From NCBI GenBank assembly GCA_025602905.1, contig JAHLKI010000005.1:1178001-1242000 (forward strand): 64,000 nt of DNA, read 5' to 3'. Shown piece by piece: positions 40,572-52,270 of the stretch (its first letter is position 1; each line of letters begins with the position of its first letter). The notes under the pieces are model-generated. The model was not told where the DNA came from and ran no database searches. It worked only from the letters and a program-made list of their open reading frames with translations. The translations under genes and the position numbers were made by a program. This stretch comes from Phlyctochytrium arcticum (Eukaryota > Chytridiomycota > Chytridiomycetes > Chytridiales > Chytridiaceae).

Positions 40572-43500
40572 TTATCTTAAGGTAACTACCCTCCCTGGCT
40601 TTAATGCCAACTCAACTGATCCCCAAATGCCCATTGCCAGTTTGAACTCATGGAACTTGGGGCCTGGTAAAGGTTTCGTGAAAATGTCCGCAACTTGATC
40701 GTTGGTATCCACGCGTGCTAATTCCACACTCCCTTCCTTGACCCATTCTCGCAAACTGTGGTAGTGGACGTCCAAATGAGTCGCGCGGTCGTGGTCAATA
40801 TTATTTCGGCTCCAGGCGGCACATCCAGTATTGTCTTCATAAAGTTTGGTAGGTGGTCGCTTCCCGTTCAACAGCTTGAGTTCTCCTAAAAGTCCTCTTA
40901 GCGCTATAACCATCTGGGCTGCTTTCCAAGCTGCATGGAATTCCGCCTGCGTGGAACTAGTCGCTACCCGTTTCTGTAGTTTTGATCGTGCATATACAGT
41001 ATGATGCCAATGCCCAGCGTCCAGGCAACTCCTGTGGTTGAACGGCCAGTCTCTGCATCGTCACCCAGGCTGGAATCAACAAAACCCCTTAAAATCTCCC
41101 CATCCTCCCCAGCCTTCACCCCCAACTCCATCCCCTCATCCTTCACACCGTCCAGATATGCAAGAATCCGGAGAGCTATTTCCCAATGCTTCCGTGTATG
41201 GCGGTGATTAAATCGGCCGACATAACCCACTGCAAATTGTATTTCCGGGTGGGTGTGGGTAGCGTGAATGAGTGATCCGACTAACTCTCTGTACGGGACA
41301 TCTGTGATCACATCGGCGTCTGGGATCTTGGAGGCAGGAGTCTTGTCCATTTGACTTGGAAGCATGGGCGTGTGCGGGGAGGGTGGTGTAGAGGCCAAAT
41401 ACTTTTGGAATCTTAGGGCCATGTCGGTAATGTAACCAGATTGCTTGAGTGTGAATGTGTTATTGGGGTTTCTAGTGATTTCCTTCTTCAGGAAGTAGTG
41501 AACGTTTCCTTGTCGAGTCAATTGGTGCTTAACCGCAAGCTTCTCCTCGATTTCCATCACCTTTGCCACTGTCGGAGCAAGCAGTAGACAGTCATCAACG
41601 TGGGATAGAATGGCCGCCATTAAAGAACCGTCGGTGTGGTACTGCATCCACATGCAATCATCCCATTTACTCTTCACGAAACCCATTGAGGCAATGTAGG
41701 CCGATAAATTCAAATACCACAGGCGACCACTCTGCTTCAACCCATAGAGTGCCTTCAGCAACATGAACCATTCGTTGTCCGAACATAGACTTTCATATCC
41801 TAGTGGTGGTTGGACAAACATTTTTTCACCACTGATCTCCGCGTTCAAAAAAGCCGTCTTCAAATCAATTTGGCGGACAGACCAGTCCTTATAGGCCGCA
41901 AGCGAAAGCAGGATATTCATTGAGGAAGTTCGCGCAACGGGAGAAAATGTTTCTTTATAGTCCCGTCCATAGATCTGCTCGAAACCTCGGACGACTACCC
42001 GCGCCTTAAAATGGATGATGTCACCATGGGCGTTCTTTTTCAGATCATAGACCCACTTCAACCCAAGTGCCATGTGTCCTGGGACCTTCAAGTGCCGTAC
42101 CCAAGTGCCGTGCTCGCCTATGGAATTCAGCTCATCATCCATGGCGGTCTGCCAATGGGATGAATATGCGCAGTTTGCACCCATTGCCTCTTTATATGAT
42201 TGGGGTATGAGAATCCGTCTGGCTTGCTCCGCAGTGAAGATAATATCTGCGGCCTCCTCCGCTTCCTTCATTTCGGCCAACTTGGCTATACCCGCGACGA
42301 CCGCATCAGCATGGGCCACCATCGCACTGTCTCGCAAGTGGGCAGGGGCAATTCTTGAACGGCCAGACCGCCGAGGGGGTGCAGGTGCAGGGGGGGTAGT
42401 CTGAGCGGGCGCAATCAGAGTGGGGACTTCAGGGGAGTGGATAGGTAGACGATTTGGTGCAACAAGGGGCAAAGTGTCGAGGCTTTCGATGGCCTCAGCA
42501 AGAGGTTTGGGCTGTCCGTCAGTCACAGGCGTGGGGTCGGCAGTGGCGTCTTCATCGTCGGCATCTCCTAAGGCCTGCAGCTGTTTCATGTACTCGTCAT
42601 CAGCGGCCTGAGTGGCTTTGTTGAAGGTCCAACCACTCTTGGTCTCATCCGCCACAAAGTTCCGCTCGGATGTTATCTTGCGAGACGGGCCGTCAGTCCG
42701 CAACACCAAGATCGCGCCTCGAATGTTTGGGTCGTATCCCACCATCATCCCTACCCAATAGTTCTGGCGAGCTTTGGCACCCTTGGCTTTTCGGTTGTCT
42801 AACACGTAGACGCGGCAGCCAAAAACGCGGAGATGACGAATATGAGGGATGCGACCAGTCTTCTCTTGATAGGGACTGATCATCTCGGGAAGGGCACGGT
42901 GGGGTAGTAAGGACTTGGTATAGCATGCTGCTTGATGGGCGTATCCCCAAAACGCCAGGGGGAGACGGAAATGAGCGAGCATGGCACGGACCATTGTCCA
43001 AATGGTGCGCATGGGACGCTCCACTCGGCCATTGGTAGGGGAGGAGTTATAGACAGAGACGGCATGGTGTATGCCTTTTTCTTTGAGCTAGTTGCGAAAT
43101 GCCTGGGTGCCCACAATTTCCCCGTCTTGGCCCGAGCGGATCTCAACCACCGTGTGCCCTGCGCGGTCCAGTCGCGTGATACGGGATTTGAGACAGGCTT
43201 CAGCGTCGTTCTTATGCTTGAGCTCTTGTCCCGTTGTTTCGCAAGTTTTATCGTCAATAATCAGCATGCCGTATTGCTCGCCACTAAAAGACCGATGTTG
43301 CACTTTCCCCGATAAGTCAACATGTATGATCTTGCCGTATGCATCAGCACGGTCTGGGTTTGCAGGGAACGGATTCTGGTGGATTTTTGCAGCCACGCAC
43401 GGCTCACAGATCTCATTGTCCTTCAAGACACATTTGATTTGCGCATACGTGCCATTGCCATCTTTCTTCGGGATCTGTGCGGTCTGTTTCTGCCATCACA

Positions 43501-45735
43501 CCAAGTTCCGGTGACTGAGATGTCCAGCGCGTGCATGCCAGGTGCGGCTAGACGCCTCAGGCGTGGTGGCTAGCCATGCTGCGGGTCGAGCATCAGTTGA
43601 TGGGGGTGCACTAACGCTACGGTCAGAGGAGCCACCGGAGCCAGGAATGTGGCAAGCTTGGGCATAGGTCCGCTGGGCGATAACGGACGAAGCAATCTCA
43701 AAACGGGCATCGAATGTGGGCAGTTGCGTGGCTTTATCGACATAGCCCTGCAAGAGAACTTGGTGATCCTGCTCGCTACGGATCTCAAACCAGTCGCGTT
43801 GTTGATGGACATAGACAGGTTGTTGCATAGTCAGTTTCGTAGAGGAAATCAAATTGTAGCCAAGACTGGGGACATGAAGAGTATTGTGGATGTGGAGCCG
43901 CTGGTTGCGTTCGGGATTGTGGAGCACGACCGAACCAATACCAATCGCTTTGACTGTGGAATTGTTAGCGCAAAGCACGGTACTGGGCCGTTGCAGTTCC
44001 GTATAGGTCACGAAGTACTGTTTCTGGACCACCATGGAACTGGATGCGAAGGAATCAGAATGAGCCAAGTAACAAAGACCAGGGTAGTGGGCAGAATCAT
44101 TTATTTGTAAATTTCTGGGGATAGTTCCTAATGCTACACGGCTATCTGCACTATCTGAGTCAATGCCATACCCAGCGCCACTGACAACATTGGCATACTG
44201 TCGCTGACGGGCGGCCTTTTGCGCATTGATCTGCATCTGAAGGTCGTGACCATCTGTCTGGTGGTTGACAGTGGCATTGCAGACGGCGCAATGCCATCTG
44301 CCTGGGCAAGTCCAGGACATATGGCCTACCCCCTTGCACTTGTAACAGCTGTTGTTGTTATGCTTGGGATCGTTGTGGTTGGGGGTACCGCCGGGGTTGA
44401 CACGGGGTGGGCCGCTGTAGGTGGTCGCTGCCTGGGCACGTTCGGGCTTCCCACCAGACCCGTACTGAGAGGAGGAGGACCCACTCCGGCTCCCAGTGAC
44501 GGAGTGTCCCGTTTTCATCTTTTCGAACCGATCTAATTCCTTCCGGCGCTGCTTCTGGGTGTACTTGGTTTGAACATCCCGGGTCACGGTCTTGGCGCCT
44601 TCAAGAGAATGGCATGAGAGACCACCGGCGTCCAGGACACCAATGGATAGGCCGGTGTGCAGAGAATTTCACCAGTGCTTGATGACGTCAATTGGTGCAG
44701 GGCAGTGAAGAGGTCGAAGGCGGCGTCGAAACGCTCCTCGTAGGTTTCCAAATTCTCATCGTTGCGCATCAGCAGTGCATCCCACGCTTCACGGGCCGTA
44801 GCGCCATCAGAAGTACGAAAGAACTCATCCCGCAAAAGATCGGCAAGCGTTTGCAATGGGTACGCTTTCCGGAAGGCGTCGCCTCCCAACTGGGAGGTTT
44901 TGCGCAATGTCTCCACAAAGCGGGCCGCTCTGCCATCCAAACCCCGCTCTACCATGATCAGCCAAAACTCCGCTGTGGTCAGTTGCTGGGTTTCGGCGAG
45001 GATCGAGAGGCCATTTTCCCCTTCGCGGCGCCATTTGACATACATCGCCCTTCGGTCGCCATTGGCCTGGGTTTCCTTGCCTGTAAAGATGGTAGGCTTC
45101 CTTACGATGTTGTCCACATATTGTGAATTTTTCGGGGTCGGGGCTGCGGCCGCAGCGGTGACATTTTGAGATCTAGTGGCGGAGGACAGTTGAGTGGCCA
45201 AGCTTGCGCGCTCGGCTTCTCCCTTTTCATTCTGAGCTTCCAATTCCACCATTTGATCTTCTAACCAAAGATTTCTCGATTGGTGCTGCGCATCGCGTTC
45301 CATCAAATCGTCATTCTGGCTCTGCAGGGCGCCATTTTCATCAATCACTCCATAAAGCTGTTGCTGGATACGGTCCATTTCAGTGGCGGATCTGGAGAGG
45401 AATTTCTTCAATTCCTCCTTGAGGTTCGCCGAGTAATGTTTACTGTTGGTCATAGTTTCTAAGATTCTGGTGACTTCTTGGCGGTATCTGGAAATTGCTT
45501 TGGTGTCCAGTTCGTTGTCATTGTTTATGATATCTGGGTCGAGTACCGCCAGTACCGTGGGTTGTGTCATGTTGTGGTCTGGCTGAATAAGCTTATCAGA
45601 ATTAACGGTAGCCTTGTGTGTGTCAATGTCATGGATTGGCTTCCCGCCAAAACCGTTGTCCTCGGTTGGAGTCTCTGGAATGCCTCCAAGGGATCCATCC
45701 ATCCCGTCTTGTGCATCAGCTGGGTCGCTAGCCAT
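40572..45735 (-). pseudogene. copia1 gag-pol
   Basis: Ty1/copia polyprotein read leftward. Gag opens at 45735 (383 codons, long coiled-coil then an LRKTSQLGGDAFRKAYPLQT capsid-like block). After a frame change come a zinc knuckle CYKCKGVGHMSWTC (about 44340), degraded protease, GAG-pre-integrase (TWHARAGHLSHRNL), an integrase fragment (IHVDLSGKV, then a frame break at 43088), RT (WVYDLKKNAHGDIIHFKARVVVRGF; YGLKQSGRLWY; HVDDCLLLAPT in place of YVDD) and RNase H (LYEDNTGCAAWS; DQVADIFTKPLPGPKF). The end abuts the right MULE1 terminal repeat. Multiple frame breaks; inactive. Confidence 0.9.
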
Positions 45736-45810
45736 GCCTGCTAACGGATCCAGCGATGCTGCGTTCGAATTCGGTGTTGATAAGTCAATGATGCTTGTTC
45801 AAAATGGTCT

Positions 45811-45822
45811 GTGGTGCTACCA
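45811..45822 (-). promoter_or_regulatory. copia1 primer-binding site
   Basis: TGGTAGCACCAC on the element strand, three bases from the presumed LTR end. Same initiator-tRNA-like PBS as gypsy2 and gypsy3. Confidence 0.75.
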
Positions 45823-45825
45823 TTA

Positions 45826-45932
45826 TGTTTCGATGGGTGGTATTATTTACACAAAGGTTTGGGTAAACTGGACTATCTATGCAGCTACAGAAGAGGCTTG
45901 GCTACTGATGACATAAGTGAGGAGTGCTCAGC
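45826..45932 (-). repeat. copia1 5' LTR, truncated
   Basis: Matches 28212-28313 (shared GGTATTATTTACACAAAG and CTATGCAGCTACAGAAGAGG blocks). Similarity stops after GTGCTCAGCA, where the 3' LTR has 24 more bases. The MULE2 target duplication AGCATTGGG begins at 45930. Confidence 0.8.
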
Positions 45933-45938
45933 ATTGGG

Positions 45939-46036
45939 GGTGATTGCCAAATCTCCAGGGGTCTTTTTGCCGAATTTCCACCCCCTGTCATGGTGACTCA
46001 CAAGGCCCTTATGAAAAGTGGGTACACAGCCACTCG
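45939..46036 (+). repeat. MULE2 left TIR
   Basis: About 97 bp, roughly six mismatches to the reverse complement of 49219-49317. Confidence 0.92.
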
Positions 46037-46315
46037 GGGTCCAAGGCCGCAAGGCTGGCCGCAAGGCGGGCTGGCAGCGCCCCTCCACGTTGCCCTGTTC
46101 ACCATCATTGTTTGAAGAAAACTGCAAAGTCCCTGTCTCCAAAGGTACACCCAACCGAACCTACCACAATCTGATAGATTACACACGCTTGACCCAATCG
46201 CTATATGAAAGCTGCTAAAAATGGCCAAGAGGAACGTAGCTCATTCAAGTCAAGCTGGCAATACCGACATGTATATATAATTGGATGGCAAAAAGTACTT
46301 AAAAAGGAAATTAGT

Positions 46316-49109
46316 TCTTCACTGCGCAGCTCTTGTAATTGTGGCCAGACGACCCACAACGGGAACATCGCGGTGTGGCCCGAATTTTGCGCGGTGGCTC
46401 TGAGCTGCTTCCTGCGGTGGGCGTGTTGGATTCGGAAATACAGTATCGTCGAACATTGACTGGGCGGCTTGCGATGCCACTTCAACAGATGGGCATTGAG
46501 TCCTGTTATGTCCGCGCGCCTGGCAAACCCCACAATGCTGTTGGCATGCTTGCAGTTCGCTTTCCGCGCGCTCTGCTGATGTGCGCCGCCTTTTGTTCCC
46601 ACGCTCGTGGGTGACCTTGCTGAATCGACCAACTGGAGGTTCTAGTACCTCCGTGGATTTTGTGACCGGTTGCAAGTGCCACCTTTGGATAAAGTCGGAC
46701 ATTTTCAATGCACGATCGTCCTTCCGCATGGCAAGGATTTTGTGGGCACACGGCACGCCCATTACTGTCCTATGCCACGAAGTGCATGGCTTCAAGACCA
46801 GCGAGCCTTCACTCAATATTGTGGCAGTATCATTGGCTTTGGTGATCCTGTCCGCCTTAATTCGTTCGTTGTCAACCATGGTTAGTAGGTGAAGTGGAAG
46901 GCGTTGGTTAATTTTTGCGTAGAAAGGTCGGATTGTTACGGGAGTTCGAAACCTTTTTTGAGCTTCAGGTTGAATATCATCACAGCTCAGGAAACGGTGG
47001 ATGGTGCTTGCGTCCGATCCCACAGCCGCCCGATAATTGGCCATTTGTTGGGCGCAATTTCGGCTTATAGTACGATAGTGGGTGAAGATGGTGGAGTTGG
47101 CAGAACCATTGGACTTGATCGATGCCCAGTGCTTGCCTTCCACCCTAGACGTCACGGTGGCGCTCAAATGCTGGTATTTGTCAATGTATGCACTCGCCCA
47201 GTGTCGTCTTAGAGGGATTTGGTTCTTCTCCAGGTAGTTATAGGTATCCTTGTCGACATCTTTTTCCATTTGCTCCCAAAGTTCTAAAAACTTTTCCTCA
47301 GTGGGTGCCCGTTCCAAGTCCATCCATATCCTGTATAAAAAAGTCTTAGCAATGCGAAAGACGACCTAGGTTTGAAGAAGGAACATACATTTTGAAAGCT
47401 GACCACGCTAGCGCATCATACTTCTCATCATCATCAACAAAGTTTTTTTGACAGTTTTTTTTGATGTTTTGCCATAGATGCCATCTGCAAAGAATGATTA
47501 TAGTGTTGGGCCATTTGCCCTTCACCGCTGCAATAAATGCCGCGTCAGAATCAATGACCACTATGCCTGGCGCTTTTGGTAGGGACACTGAGAGGCGGTC
47601 CAGGGCAAGCTCATAGTCTTCTGTGGTTTCGTTTGCCATTAACATAAATGCACCTGAGAAAGAATGGGCAGTGTTGGTGATTCCAACAACATGGAGTAGG
47701 GGCATCTTGTGATGGTTTGTGCGATAAGTACAATCCATGATTAAAACATTGCCGAACTTGGTGAGTAGCTCCGCCATATACTGCTATATATCGTGCGCGT
47801 TTTAACAAAGGATCACAAAGGTTTGGGTCATCGGAACTGACATCGGTCTGGAAGAACAAGTGCGTGAGGACCTTCTGTTCATTTTGAATGACATCTGTGA
47901 CGACTCCTTGGTCTACAGATTGGGCCAGGTCGTCCAGTAAAGATGTCAGAGGGGAACGGCCTTTCAACAGATCTTCCAAATTTTTCGATTTTTGGTTTGT
48001 GATCTCCTTGATCGTCACCAAAGGCTGGGAGGTAAGACGTTTGATAGTAGCTAGGATCTCCCGAGGTTTAGAGCCAGCCTCGATCATGTTGTTGATCTCA
48101 CGAGCGACGCCGGCACTCTGAGTAAATCGACGTGCCTGGAAATAAGGCATCAAGCCCTCCTTTGTCAGCTGTGGATGACCAGAATGGGTGCCTTTTCCGG
48201 CCCCGTCCGACAGCTTGATGGTCCATTCTCCCACCACACCTTTCGCAACAGTACCCTTCAGGATAGCCATATATTTACAGCCTACTTTCTTGCTTCCTCT
48301 CTTGAGCAACGGGATACCTTCATCCTTCGGCTTGTATTGTCCGCCACATGCACAGGGGCGCCAGATCTTGTGGACCGGAGTTCCTCGCCCGGCAACACGC
48401 TCCTCTCTCAGGTTGGAAATGGCGAATCCATTTTCCGTTGCAAACTGCTTTAACGCACGGTCAGCTTCTGCAGATGTAGCAAAGGGACCGGAAGGGGGAA
48501 GAGGCGGGGTCCATGCTGCGCAAAGAAATTATTCAGCTATCAAACATTTTCCACCTTTGGGTAATCATACCATCGGAGACTGTAGCATCGTCAGGGGCGT
48601 TTGACTCTGATTGATCTTGCAATTGAGTGACATCTTCAGCATCGGTTGCGGTGTCATCCTTATTGCTCACATCACGTTCAACCCAACAATGGTTTCTAAA
48701 GATGATAATGAGCATTGGATTTTTTTATCAATTGAACAATAGAGAGGAATACTTTACCTTCAAGCTGAACTTGACCACTACTCTGTGTATAGGTCGAGTC
48801 GTTGTGAGTCTCGTCGGTCGCGTTCAATCTAATACTGATTTCTGCTAAGAATATATAATGCGTATGAGATTTTCCATGATTCATCATTTGCTTCAAGGGT
48901 GTAGAATTACCCTCAGACAAATTGGGAGCCCTATGACCCACAGGCTGTACTGCCCGCAACGCTGTTTGCATGAGAGTTGGAGTAACCGGGGTTAATGCCA
49001 TCACGTCTGCCATCTTTTGTGATAGCTTTCTGCTGGCTTCATTATGCTCCTCTACTAATGCACGCATGGCATTATAGACATCCTCAGACTGGGTGCCGTT
49101 GGAGGACAT
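46316..49109 (-). pseudogene. MULE2 transposase with SWIM finger and CCHC zinc knuckles
   Basis: ATG at 49109. Exon 1 (DVYNAMRALVEEHNEASRKL) is followed by introns near 48895, 48700 and 48520. A FAR1-like segment follows (WTPPLPPSG, LKQFATENGFAISN, IWRPCACGGQYKPKD), then KKVGCKYMAILKG, a linker, and the DDE core (VLIMDCTYRTNHHKMPLLHV, IVVIDSDAAFIAA, IIILCRWHLWQNIKKNC). An intron lies near 47330-47395. Next are VEGKHWASIKSNG (third acidic residue), a SWIM finger (MGVPCAHKILAM) and knuckles CGVCQARGHNRTQC and CSRCGSSGHNYKSC. A frame slip near 46385 precedes the last knuckle. It is the best-preserved MULE gene in the window and the model for MULE1 and MULE5. Confidence 0.85.
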
Positions 49110-49218
49110 GTCTTTTATTGAGTTTGTGTGGACGTGGTGGGACGTTGTATTTAGGTCTTTTTGCGCGTAAGGGAGGGCAAAATGGATCTGAGCCAAGAAA
49201 TGTCGGACTTTTGTCCGG

Positions 49219-49317
49219 GCGAGTGGCTGTGTACCCACTTTACACAAGAGCCTTGTGAGACACCATGACAGGGGGTGGAAATTCGGCAAAAAGACCCCTG
49301 GAGATTTGGCAATCGCC
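49219..49317 (-). repeat. MULE2 right TIR
   Basis: Partner of 45939-46036. Confidence 0.92.
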
Positions 49318-49326
49318 AGCATTCGG

Positions 49327-49587
49327 TGGTTGGCGAGGCGCGTGTTGGCGCGCCACTGGCGCCAGGTGCCTTTGGGGACCGCTTAATTGGCGCAACTGGC
49401 GCGGTTGTCTAGGTAACAACATCATATATCCTGAAATGGTATCCCTTTGCGCAGGGCCTGTCCGCTCCCCGGAGCGTGACCCAAAATGAAGTACACAGCC
49501 AGGACGCGTCGCGTATGTCACAACCAGCATCTTGTTCAGCATTGCGATCTTCTTTCATCACCAACAAGACACAAGCTTGATAACTGG
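49327..49587. other. Unassigned segment between MULE2 and gypsy4
   Basis: Starts with a GC-rich stretch with palindromes GGCGCGCC and TGGCGCCA. It has no match to the missing end of the copia1 LTR or to gypsy1 gag in the window, and no gene is seen. Confidence 0.4.
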
Positions 49588-52049
49588 ACTCATATAAGCT
49601 GTTCGAGTGCAACAAACGCAAACGGCATATTAAGGAAGGAAAGCTCAAACCTTGGGTGAAGAAACACGGAAATTTTCAGCCAAGATTACACTATATGATG
49701 GAGGAAGCTGCCAGTTCCGATGACGAGGAACTAGCGTATTTGCACTACGACGAAGAAAAGAAACTAGTGACAACTCCCTCCACGGCTTCAACTATGATTT
49801 TGAAACCGTCCCCCGAGGCAGATGCTGTTGAGTGCGACGCGCTACCTTTACTCAATTCCCTCCTACCGATTGAACATCACACAACTGTGTTGGTCCCCTT
49901 GGTTGAGCCTGATTTGGAATCGCCCGATGGACATGCATGTCTAAAAGTCATCTCGCGCTCCACCCGCACCTCGCCCCGGCTTACTTTCCTCGGAGATGTA
50001 GTTCTTAGTCCAAACGATGATGTTGCTAATTGTCAGTACTTTTTAGACACTGGCGCCACCCATTGTTTTATTTCCGAAAGTTTTGTTCAACAACACGACA
50101 TTCCCGTCACAAAGACACCTGGTACTGTTACCCTTGGAAACGAGCAGGTCGCGAAATCACTTGGGAAAGCTGCCGTGGAGATGCAATTTGCCCGTTTTTC
50201 AGACTCCATTGTTGCGACCGTCCTCCCATTCAGCCACGCGGACATCATACTTGGTTTGGACTGGTCCAAGCGTAACTCGGTCACTACTTCTCACCAACCG
50301 GAACAGGATGTAATCGTATGGCCCGACTCTCGTACCAATCAGATCCATACGATTGTCATCCCTACCGCAACAAAGACAACCCCCAACAACCAGATTAGCC
50401 CTGCAAATCTCTGTAGTATCGACTTGGACAGAACCCGTTCGGAAATCACCCCGGTCTATCTCAGCGCTAATCAATTTAACAAGTTGTTGCAAAAACAGCC
50501 GGAACAATGCTTTATGGCAATGCCCACCTCCGACCCCGTCCTCGTTCCGACCATGCACCTGCAATCTCTCGTCACTCGCGCTACCACAGCTTTGTCGGCT
50601 TCTGCCGCCCCTACAAAGCCACTCAGGTCCGCTGCTGGGACTGCTTTGTCTACCGACGTGTTTGACCCCCGTCAGCTTCCCACCGCTTTGGCTGCGGTTG
50701 TCGCCAAGTACAAGTCCTTGTTCGCCGACTTCAACCAGATCCATCCGTATGAGGCCGCGGACGATTTCAAGGTCACAATGCAAATGACGGACAACCACCC
50801 GGTTCAATCAAACCCTCGCCGCCTTTCACCTGCCGAGGAACAGGAACTCCGGGAACAGCTCAACCTTTTTCTCTCAGCCGGATTCATTAAGGAAGCTCCG
50901 CCTAATTGCGAATGGGCGTCCCTGATCCTATTTGCTAAAAAGCCCGGAGGTGCCGGATTACGACTTTGTATTGACTATCGTGCCCTCAACCGCAAGACTA
51001 TTAGAGACCGTTTTGCATTACCCCACATTGGTCGCATATTGTCTGCTTTGAGCAGCGCAACTGTTTTCACCTCCCTGGACCAGCAAAAGGCTTTTTACCG
51101 CTTATCAAAGGACAAATCTAGCCAGCATAGAGACAGCATTTACCACTCCATTAGGCAACTACTACTGGCTCGTCTTACCCTTTGGGCTGACCAATGGTCC
51201 ATCGGCATACCAACGGTTTATCAACCATGCCCTGGGCGATCTGATTGGAAAGTTTGCTTTTGCGTACCTGGATGACATACTTATTTTGAGCAACTCCATG
51301 GAAGAACACCTCCAGCATGTTGATCTCGTTTTGCAAAGACTCGAAGCAGCCAAAGTCCACCTTTGCTTCGAAAAGTGTAAATGGGCCCAACCATCGTTGA
51401 AATATCTTGGATTTATTGTTGAGTCTCATGGGATTAAACCTGACCCATCCAAGATCGCAGCGAGTGAGGCTATCCCTCCCCCGACCACTCTTGGCGAGCA
51501 TCAAACTTTCCTAGGCATGTGCGTCTATTTCCTTCAGCACATAAAAAACTTTGCCCAACTCGCCGCTCCCCTTTATGAGGCTACTAAGGGTTCTCGCGTC
51601 CTTTGGACTACGCAACAGGATTTAGCTTTCCACAAACTCAAGACTGCCCTGACGACCGCACCGGTGTTAGCTCGTCCAGATTTTACCAAACAGTTCATCG
51701 TGGACACCGATGCCTCTGACTGGGCTCTCGGTTGCGCATTGCTTCAAGTGGACGCAAATGGGTTAGAACGTGTGGTCGCATATCACTCCCGGAAACTATT
51801 GAAGTCCCCAAGCCCAAAAAGTTTCAAGTCAATCGCTACAGTCTTGTCATTGTCGTCGGCCCCGGCACCTTCCCCGATTCTTACGTCCTCAAGGACCTCG
51901 CTGGACAGCAGTTAAAGGCTCAATATCATGAATCAGTTGCGCCGGGCGAACCTTGCCGATGGAGAGCTGCAACGACTGCTGCAAGGCCAAGTCCCCTGGG
52001 TCTATCGACCAAAGACGGAGAAGAGCGACAATAGCGACAATCCGGTATA
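49588..52049 (+). pseudogene. gypsy4 gag end, protease, RT, partial RNase H; integrase deleted
   Basis: Order: KEGKLKPWVKKHGNFQPRLHY (gag/protease linker), protease FLDTGATHCFIS (about 50045), RT (FAKKPGGAGLRLCIDYRALN), frame breaks between about 51100 and 51290, AYLDDILILSNS (about 51270), and RNase H start (DTDASDWALGCALLQ, AYHSRKL). It then goes directly to a tail reading PKPKKFQVNRYSLV...FPDSYVLKDLAGQQLKAQYH, normally found after the integrase. The rest of RNase H and all of the integrase core are missing. Gypsy3 is its nearest relative here. Confidence 0.85.
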
Positions 52050-52270
52050 GTTTCGATGGCTTACTACTGCGTATTCTCGGCGTATTCTTGTGTCCTTTAT
52101 CCCCTTCCCTGTTATGTTGTATTATGACCTCCCTTTCCTATTTGTATGGGGGCATGTCCTGGATGTGGCTTGGCCCTGCGCCATACCCACGCCACTCCCC
52201 TACATCTTGTATAGTCCTCCCCGGGACACCCTCTTACTGCCCAGCTAATATATACTTACTCTGACTATAC
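49588..52270 (+). mobile_element. gypsy4, truncated Ty3/gypsy element
   Basis: Starts abruptly inside the gag zinc knuckle (KLFECNKRKR). It encodes protease and RT related to gypsy3, jumps from RNase H to the post-integrase region, and ends with an LTR-like tail (about 52090-52270) sharing GATGTGGCTT and CTAATATATACTTACTCTG-type blocks with the gypsy3 LTR. It lies against the gypsy1 gag C-terminus (GELRWQ). There is no 5' LTR. Confidence 0.75.

Larger units (their letters stand above)
28212..45932 (-). mobile_element. copia1, Ty1/copia element interrupted by MULE1, truncated at its 5' LTR
   Basis: The 3' LTR (28212-28337) and polypurine tract lie left of MULE1. The coding region (40572-45735), PBS (45811-45822) and partial 5' LTR (45826-45932) lie to the right. 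MULE1 (28353-40540) separates the coding end from the 3' LTR. MULE2 sits against the truncated end of the 5' LTR. Copia1 itself interrupts the gypsy1 gag region just upstream of its zinc knuckle at about 28209. A TSD could not be verified because the outer right end is lost. Confidence 0.82.
45939..49317 (-). mobile_element. MULE2, Mutator-like element
   Basis: TIRs of about 97 bp (45939-46036 and 49219-49317) start GGTGATTGCC / GGCGATTGCC. A 9-bp duplication, AGCATTGGG (45930-45938) and AGCATTCGG (49318-49326), has one mismatch. It is 3379 bp with one multi-exon gene on the minus strand. It is inserted at the truncated edge of the copia1 5' LTR. Confidence 0.92.
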
